DNA from: Cudoniella acicularis
Lineage: Eukaryota; Ascomycota; Leotiomycetes; Helotiales; Helotiaceae
DNA: 64,000 bases
Assembly (NCBI GenBank): GCA_013054445.1
Contig: JAAMPI010000026.1
Coordinates: forward strand, 1-64,000
Direction of reading: 5' to 3'
The first letter of the stretch is position 1; each line of letters starts with the position of its first letter. Under the pieces are notes generated by a model. That model was not told the DNA's origin. It was given only the letters and a program-made list of their open reading frames with translations, and made no database searches. Positions 57,737 to 64,000 of the stretch are shown here, in pieces. A program made the position numbers and the translations under genes.

Positions 57737-59901
57737 TATTGCAATTTCCGTGGTTTACGACCACGGTCCACGGTGCTGCAGTTCTCAACGCTCAGCGTGA
57801 GGGTAGATAGGAAAATATCTTGATTGAAGTTGTTGATGGATGACTGAAGAATGCCGAGTATGATCATGAAACATGAGATTGGGGAGCTGAGCTGGTTGAT
57901 TGCGTTGTACCTATCTTAGCGCGCCACTAGTGCTCAGTTAACACGGGGTATGCAGCCTAATACCTCAGGAACAGATTTTTCGGGAATAATCAACCTCCCA
58001 AGAACTTCCTTTTTCTTCTCGAACAATTATTCGTGAATCGTGGCACGATCCGCGATCCAATGACCCAACGCCCTTCAAAGGACAGCGATAGCCGAACAAT
58101 CACTCGTGGCACTTTCACTGCGTGTGGGTGCTGGAGGCAGAGGATTCCAGGCTCTGCTGACCTTTTAAGATAATGCTAGAGGAGTTGAAAAAACCCCAGA
58201 AACCCAGAATTTAGCAAAACGGTGTTTTCCGCACACCAGTTTCCCCTCCAGTCATGTCAATTGTTTGTTGTATCTCCTTCAATTTCAAGTACACCGGACT
58301 ATAAATTGGGCTCTTTCGCTCTCTCTATGCGATTTGGCTCTCATTCAATCCGAAGAATAGGAGCTCACGCTTTTAACTAGACCAGTCCTTCCCATGGACT
58401 GGCTCTCTCCGGCCTCAAGCGCGCACATAACTAACCTGCTTCTGCACAAAGAACACTCGCGAACATCGCGAATTGGGGTCATTTTGGGTTCGCAAGTGCG
58501 AAGAACTTCCAGGTCACGATTGCGAGAGTGCTCTGATTCCCTAGACACCCGAATACATGAATACGGCATTGCAATACCTAGCTTGACAATAATAACCAAA
58601 GCCCTAACTGGACATCTCTTTTGCAACTATCCAGTCGCCTGACAATTGGGAAACTGATTTGAGAGTTTGGAAAACGATTAAACAAATTCCCCCACCACCA
58701 AATGCCATGGGAAGCACGAATACTTCACAGCAGACGGCTAGAAACAATTCAAACCGAAGTTATCTAAGCTGAAAAAAACACACAAAGCACTATAATCTCG
58801 TGAGAGCAATATGCGAATATCAAGTGAGAGGAAAGTTGCTATCACACGATGCTCTTTTCAGCTGAAAGTCCCGGTCGGGATTGTCACTTTCCTCAACGGT
58901 CTCTTGCAGAGTTTCATCTAATCAACTACATCTGGTCTTTGACAACACAGGGCAACTATCTAGACTTTTTAGCAGCGTCCGAAGTCCAGCCTACTTTCCG
59001 CCGTCCATTTATTTCCAGTTTTCCAGTACGAAACTTCAACTGGTGGCAGGGTTGCACTGAGGCTGCCTACTTCGAATCGGACCCGGACCTGCCAGCCATT
59101 CGATCCCAAGAGAGCGGATCCTCTCTGAAGATCTTGATGTTGACAAGGCTTCAACATGGCTGCTCTACCATGCAGCCTCATCCCAGAACCCATCTGAAAG
59201 AAAAGGTTGGCCAGTGACCATATTCTTGCACGGAAACCACGTTGCCAGCTCGATTTCGCTTCACCAACCGCGAGGTTCATCCCGGATCGGTCCATTATTC
59301 ACACCTCCTATAGCCCTCCGAACAACCATTCCTAGTCCGTTTCACCAGCCACATTTGCAAACTTCCTCACTCATTCCCTTATTTTTGACACATCCACTGA
59401 CGTCACGATGTCGGATATCTAGTTGTTTCAGAGCTTATGCCGTTTTCCTAGTAATTTTGTAAAATACCATCTCGACCCCCATAGACTTGCTCGCCCCGGG
59501 TTCCTCGCTGCCTTACATTGATTTATACTGGGGTAGTCCCTCGGCATATAACTGTGAATTATTCGCGCCCAGCCACCGGGGTCTTTCAATCTGGTTTCTT
59601 CTTCTCCATCCGCTCTATATTTCATCTATACTATAGACATGAACCTAGTACATGCGAAAGACAAGAGGGTCAGGCTACGCAAGTGGCTGGTTGACTGTTC
59701 CTTGGATCTTTGAAATGCGATTCACTATGAGGGAAAAGAGGCTGGATGAGCGTTGGGCAGGAGATATGAAACGGGGATATATTATCTGGCAGGAATCCCA
59801 TCCTGTTAAGGAAGATCTTCAAGACGGAGAGACAATTGAGACGTCGTCCGTCCAACACCAGACTCCTACCACGCATATTTCTTCCGCCGCTTTCATTTGA
59901 A
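57737..59901. other. long intergenic region, shared upstream of the TAG1-like gene and aquaporin
   Basis: About 2.2 kb with no supported gene. Both flanking genes point away from it. Short frames at 58.4-59.5 kb show no conserved motif. The final 250 bp contains ATGs ahead of the aquaporin start (for example 59640), possibly upstream ORFs. The frame of the aquaporin stays open upstream to 59836. Confidence 0.5.
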
Positions 59902-61564
59902 ATGGCCGGCGACGGTCCCAGCGAACTTCCGCTGCACTATGGCAGCAAAACTATGGACGGTGGACTCATCAAACGCCCATCTTCACCTATAGTACCAGCC
60001 TCACCACTCAGATTCTATCAGCCGGGTAATCGTTTAAATTTCTCACCAGAACGCACCCCCATTGATGCTTACCACTCCATCAAATCGGAGAATCCTCGAA
60101 ATGCTGGTCTCAGGCGTCGACCCAGCCACCAGAATCCCATCCGCAGACACTCCGGGGACTTTGGTCGGGAGAGACCGGGCTTTTCGTCCGAAGCCCGGCG
60201 ACCATTACGGTCAAGAGACAACCAGTTCTATTTAGATGAAGATGCAGTCTTTGGGAGAAATATCCATTCACACCTTAACTTCCGCGAGCGCTCTAGACCA
60301 CCAAGGTCCTATCGGAACGTCGATGGCTAGGAACGAGGTCCATCATCTGCGTCGAAACCCTATTTCGAAGAATCCAAATCCGATTATAGAGGTCGTGATC
60401 TTGAAAGGGGTGAATACAGCCCAAACAAAAAGACAAGACATAGTGAGGATGACTCGAGTGTCGACGGGTACAATTATGAAGCCCGGAAATGCTTCAACCG
60501 GGGGACTGTTTACTATAAATCTCTAATCAAAGAGGAAAAGAAAGAAGCCCTTCCATTGCCTTGGTTAGCATGGATGAATAGCAGCGTTAAGAACCGTACG
60601 TATTCTCCCCTTTATTCTTCTCATTATCAGAAAGTCTGATATCATCGTTGCAGACTTCGTAGCAACACTGGGTGAGTTCGTAGGAACAACCATGTTCCTC
60701 TTCTTCGCCTTCGCCGGCACCCAACTTGCCAACATCCAATCCTCCGCCTCATCAGCTTCCTCCTCAACTTCCAACACCACCTCTAGAGGTGCCACCGGTT
60801 TCAACGTCTCTGTCTACCTCTACATCTCCATCATCTTCGGCTTCTCACTCATGGTCAACGTCTAGATCTTCTTCCGTATCTCGGGCGGCCTCTTCAATCC
60901 CGCCGTTACCCTCGCCATGGTTCTCGTAGGCGCCATCCCTGTCGTTCGTGCGATCTGCTTGTTCTTTGCACAGATTGTGGGTGCTATTGCTGCGAGTGGT
61001 ATGGTTTTGGGACTGTTTCCTACGAAATTCAATGTCAGGACTACGCTTGCTGGTGGTGCGAGCTTGGTGCAAGGTGTCTTTATTGAAGCCATCCTTACTG
61101 CCGAACTTGTCTTCACGATTTTCATGTTAGCGAAGGAGAAGAATAAGGTTACTTTTATTGCACCGGTTGGTATCGGCCTTGCTCTCTTCATTGCAGAGAT
61201 GGTTGGTGTCTACTACACTAGTGGATCTCTGAACCTAGCTCGAAGTACCGGACCATGTATTGTCACTGGGATAGTTGACAAGGAGCATTGGATCTACTGT
61301 AAGTTCCTCCTACTTTATCACAATCCCCGTTCCATAAAAGCAAAGTTCTAAGAGGAATTCAAACAGAGGTCGGACTTTTCTGTGGATCGCTAATCGCAGT
61401 AGTCTTCTACAAATTCATCAAGATGCTCGAATACGGAGATGGCGAACCCAGGCCAAGACGGCGACGATAAGAATGATCCCATCAGGAACGAGAAAAAGAA
61501 GGAGGAGTTGATGGAGAGGCGGGAAGCGAGACTTCATAGAGGCTCACAAGGGACGCATGACTAG
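59902..61564 (+). pseudogene. aquaporin (MIP family) with three in-frame UAG codons
   Basis: Fungal aquaporin with a long basic N-terminal tail. Exons 59902-60595, 60654-61298 and 61367 onward. The pre-helix block LPWLAWMNSSVKN is spliced to HFVATLGEFVGTTMFLFFAFAGTQLAN (helix 1). ISGGLFNPAVTLAM carries the first NPA. Interruptions in the same frame are TAG 60328-60330 in the N-terminal tail, TAG 60863-60865 between LMVNV and IFFRISGGL where the family has Trp, and a TAG split by the last intron (61298 + 61367-61368) at the expected Trp of HWIYW. The second NPA reads NLA (GSLNLARSTGP). Near 61434-61437 one extra G shifts the tail; without it the frame continues EMANPGQDGDDK to a stop at 61562-61564. 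Either a decaying gene or one rescued by mRNA editing. Confidence 0.85.
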
Positions 61565-62280
61565 ATGGTCGGAAAACTCGGACAATGTGATACGATTACG
61601 CAATGAATTGAAAATGACTGGATTGATGACTGATGATGCTAATGTTGGGAAAGGTGTGGGTTAATTGGGGCTTGGCCATGTTTGATATTGGGTTTTTGGG
61701 TTGGATTTCGGTATTTAGATAGATACTCCGTAGATAGTTTATATGAGCAATTTTGTTTTGCTGTTAATGGATACTATACCTTCGCTCTACAGTTGTCTTC
61801 TTTAATCGTGACAACTTTAGATTCCATGTGAAAATACTTTTGGTTCTCCGCTCATAAACCAACGCCTTTCTGGATTTCATCTCAACTCTTACACCCCGAG
61901 ATAAAATGTCAGGGCTGACTGAAACACACCGATTCTTGAGAGCACAATTCATCTCGTTGTCAGATCGTCGTTCCCAGCAAGGACTATTATTTTTCAGGCA
62001 GCCTGCTTAGCGGTGTGCGTTGAGAAGTGGACAGCTCATGACTCGAAATGTTTGCGGCTGTCTCACAATATTTCGGTAACTCGTGCTGCGGATGGTGGCA
62101 AATATTCTGGACTGCAATACTAGGAGTAATTTTGGTACTTATACAATGCACAATACATGACGTCTTTGTTGCAATAATTTCAAGCAATGCCGCCTCTCCC
62201 ATTTTCCCTTTCCTATTATACACCCAAGCCTATGAGTACGCCGAGACCGAAACCCATTATTCGTCATCTAATAAATCCAC
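61565..62280. other. intergenic, convergent 3' flanks
   Basis: 716 bp between the aquaporin and the reductase-like gene, which converge. Short overlapping frames only; no supported gene. Confidence 0.5.
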
Positions 62281-63304
62281 TCACAGAATTCCAGGAATGA
62301 CCGCCTTCCTACCTGCAATCGCCTCCTTGCCAAATCGTTCAATGTACCAATGTTTCCCCTGAATCGCTCTTGGCAACATGGTCGCAATCTCATTGATCAA
62401 GAAATTCCTCGCTGGAACACATCTGCTTCCGGCCATGATATAGAAACCCGCCCATTCAATCCACTCACATAAATAATGCGGGTAGAAAATCCACCAGAAT
62501 AAACCATTCTTGGGGATCATATACACCTTATCCACACCACCCTCAGCTTTACCCTTCTCTTCCTTTTCCTTTTCTCTCCTCTCCATATTCCTTTTTGCTG
62601 CTCTGCGAATCTCCCTCAATTCGTCATCGTGGAAGATGTTAGCGAAGAATCCTAAAGCCCAGATCATCATTCCGAATCCCATGCGGCCGCTGACTTTGTA
62701 GTTCATAACTGAGTTTTGCCATTCGAATCGGGAGGTAGGTCCGTAGCCGCCGAGGTAGCCGCCAATGGAGAGGCCGTTAAATAATTGGAAGAGGAGAGCT
62801 GCGATCCAGACGATGGGGTGTATTGGGGACATGGAGGGGTTGAGGAGGGGAGCGAGGATGGCGCGGTAGAGGTAATGGATTGTCTGCATAATGCCGTCAG
62901 CAATAACTCACACATAAATTCTAAATCTCGGAAGCTTACGAATAAAGCAGCCATGGCTTTGTTCTCCCATGGCAATTTCGAGAGTCTGAGCTCTCCTGGC
63001 AGCGTATTCATGGTGTAGAGAACGGTGACAAACCCGGGTACCTCCATCGTAATCCATGCAATCTTCCCAGGGATGTTGAATCTGCTATTGGTTGAGGTCT
63101 TGCCAGCGGGATACCAAGTAAACCACCATATTTGAATCCATTGGAGAAGCGTGAGCTATGGTGCAGTCTCTTATTAGCACTTTGGTCCATAATCCTTCAA
63201 AGGTTGTCAAGGGTTGAACGTACGAGAGGGAAGAATTGGAAAAGGTAGACGGTTAACTCCCAATTCTCCTTTGAGGGAGGTAGCCAGTTTTCTACGAGAA
63301 CCAT
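62281..63304 (-). CDS. steroid 5-alpha-reductase-like (DET2/SRD5A C-terminal domain) membrane enzyme
   Basis: Polytopic ER-type membrane protein of the 3-oxo-5-alpha-steroid 4-dehydrogenase family. Three exons (63304-63224, 63155-62940, 62883-62281) give 299 aa. The start is MVLVENWLPPSKENWEL. Hydrophobic segments follow, with the family blocks WITMEVPGFVTVLY, TIHYLYRAILAPLLNPSMSP (H-Y-R), FNGLSIGGYLGGYGP, MGFGMMIWALGFFANIFHDDELR, then a charged loop, then IPKNGLFWWIFYPHYLCEWIEWAGF and a terminal RAIQGKHWYIERFGK. The native substrate in fungi is unclear; sterol or polyprenol reduction are options. Divergent from the NMNAT-like gene. Confidence 0.9.
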
Positions 63305-63610
63305 GTCAGCACAGGGTTTGAGGTTGGTGTTGGAGTCGATTTGATTGCGATCGGAGTGATGTCCGGCACGGCGGGTGATACCTTCCAAAAACTTCAATGT
63401 CGTCACCCCAGTCGAGATCCCCACACAAATACCGTTACTGCAGTCATGTGACAGCCTTGCATCACTTTGATTCAGCCTCGTTCTGTAAATTCTCCGATTG
63501 GCTTTTGTCTGATGTAACCCCTGCATATACATTTCCAACATTCGGAGAATATCGTCCCACAGCTATCTTCTCCAGCAATCAATGGCATCAATTTCACCGC
63601 AAATCCGACC
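63305..63610. promoter_or_regulatory. short divergent promoter
   Basis: 306 bp between the divergent starts of the reductase-like and NMNAT-like genes. No specific site identified; the reading frame of the reductase start is open upstream but shows no conserved residues. Confidence 0.4.
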
Positions 63611-64000
63611 ATGACAACAGCCGCCGGAGACACCTCCATCACCGACGAAATGCGTGCTCGCCTCCCGCAATACCGTTCCCTCCTATCCTCATTTTCCTCC
63701 TCACCAAAACCTTTCCAAATCCTCTACTCCCTCCCCACCCCCATCTTCGACAACACCCCCAAAAACGCTCTACATCCTCGATTCCTCCTTCAACCCACCA
63801 ACTCTCGCCCACTTCCAAATAGCCACAAATGCCCTCCTCCACGATCCCCTCCCTTCGAATCCCCCAAAACGATTGATCCTCCTCCTCGCAACACAAAACG
63901 CAGACAAGGCCGCGAAACCAGCCGCGTTGGAACAGAGATTATGCATGATGGAGATATTTGCACGGGAGCTCCTCTCCAAACTTCCCAAACTTAACAAGGC
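63611..64000 (+). CDS. nicotinamide-nucleotide adenylyltransferase-like (POF1/NMNAT family), 5' part, apparent frameshift
   Basis: Partial gene cut by the window end. It starts MTTAAGDTSITDEMRARLPQ and runs to FDNTPKN. Downstream, in the next frame, is LYILDSSFNPPTLAHFQIA, whose FNPPTLAH is the (H/T)xGH-type nucleotidyltransferase motif, then KRLILLLATQNADKAAKPA and LEQRLCMMEIFARELLSKLP. Dropping one base from the C5A5 run at 63748-63757 joins the two as TPKTLYILDSSFNPPT, the family's usual opening. The family makes NAD+ from NMN and ATP; yeast Pof1 is a relative. The visible single-frame product loses the active-site motif, so either the sequence has an error or the gene is broken. Confidence 0.8.

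Noticed and set aside
60565..61191. Minus-strand frames across the aquaporin
   Set aside because: They are antisense shadows of the membrane-helix coding frame.
62281..63541. Extension of the reductase-like protein upstream to 63541
   Set aside because: Residues before the Met at 63304 show no family similarity; the later Met gives the natural start.

Overview
The window reads as nuclear DNA of a filamentous ascomycete (Pezizomycotina). Genes are compact and intron-bearing, with introns of about 45-100 nt that start GTANGT and carry CTAAC/CTAAT-like branch sites. Families typical of these fungi are present: a SepH/Cdc7-type septation kinase, a DUF3712 vacuolar protein, an HsbA-type secreted protein, and a long-tailed fungal aquaporin. 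Protein similarity suggests Leotiomycetes (Botrytis/Sclerotinia relatives); this is an inference from remembered families, not a search. There are no rRNA genes, intact transposons, CRISPR arrays or telomere repeats, and I saw no tRNA.

Layout. 1-3.7 kb: no gene. 3.7-13.8 kb: a DNA-3-methyladenine glycosylase, a GT62 mannosyltransferase, QCR7, a mitochondrial NAD-type carrier, a small membrane protein and an ABC1/ADCK kinase-like protein. 14.3-19.1 kb: the 13-exon septation kinase. 20.2-25.1 kb: an unknown protein, dihydrofolate synthase and a second unknown protein. 25.1-28.1 kb: AT-rich and empty. 28.1-37.7 kb: KGD4/YMR31, a damaged HsbA-like gene, MED18, a small cytochrome oxidase subunit and the exosome helicase MTR4. 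37.9-38.5 kb: degenerate repeats and one undetermined base. 40.5-46.0 kb: a DENN/C1 protein and an orphan ORF. 46.0-49.0 kb: an AT-rich stretch with a decayed Q/N-rich gene. 49.2-57.7 kb: TRAPPC13, a SET protein, a KH-domain splicing factor, ILV6 and a TAG1-like protein. 59.9-64.0 kb: an interrupted aquaporin, a steroid 5-alpha-reductase-like protein and the 5' part of an NMN adenylyltransferase.

Function. Most genes are housekeeping and they do not form a biosynthetic cluster. Many nuclear genes here encode mitochondrial proteins: QCR7, the NAD-type carrier, the ABC1 protein, KGD4, the COX subunit, ILV6 and possibly the glycosylase. Divergent pairs with short shared promoters are common.

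Two anomalies stand out. First, the aquaporin has three in-frame UAG codons; two clearly, and probably all three, lie where the family has tryptophan (UGG). The frame is coding on both sides of each. This fits either pseudogenisation or the A-to-I mRNA editing of UAG to UGG known from sexual stages of filamentous ascomycetes. Second, five genes (NAD-type carrier, HsbA, MTR4, NMNAT, aquaporin) show apparent one-base frameshifts, mostly one extra base in a homopolymer. MTR4, which is essential in yeast, has two. Sequencing or assembly error is the simplest explanation for these.
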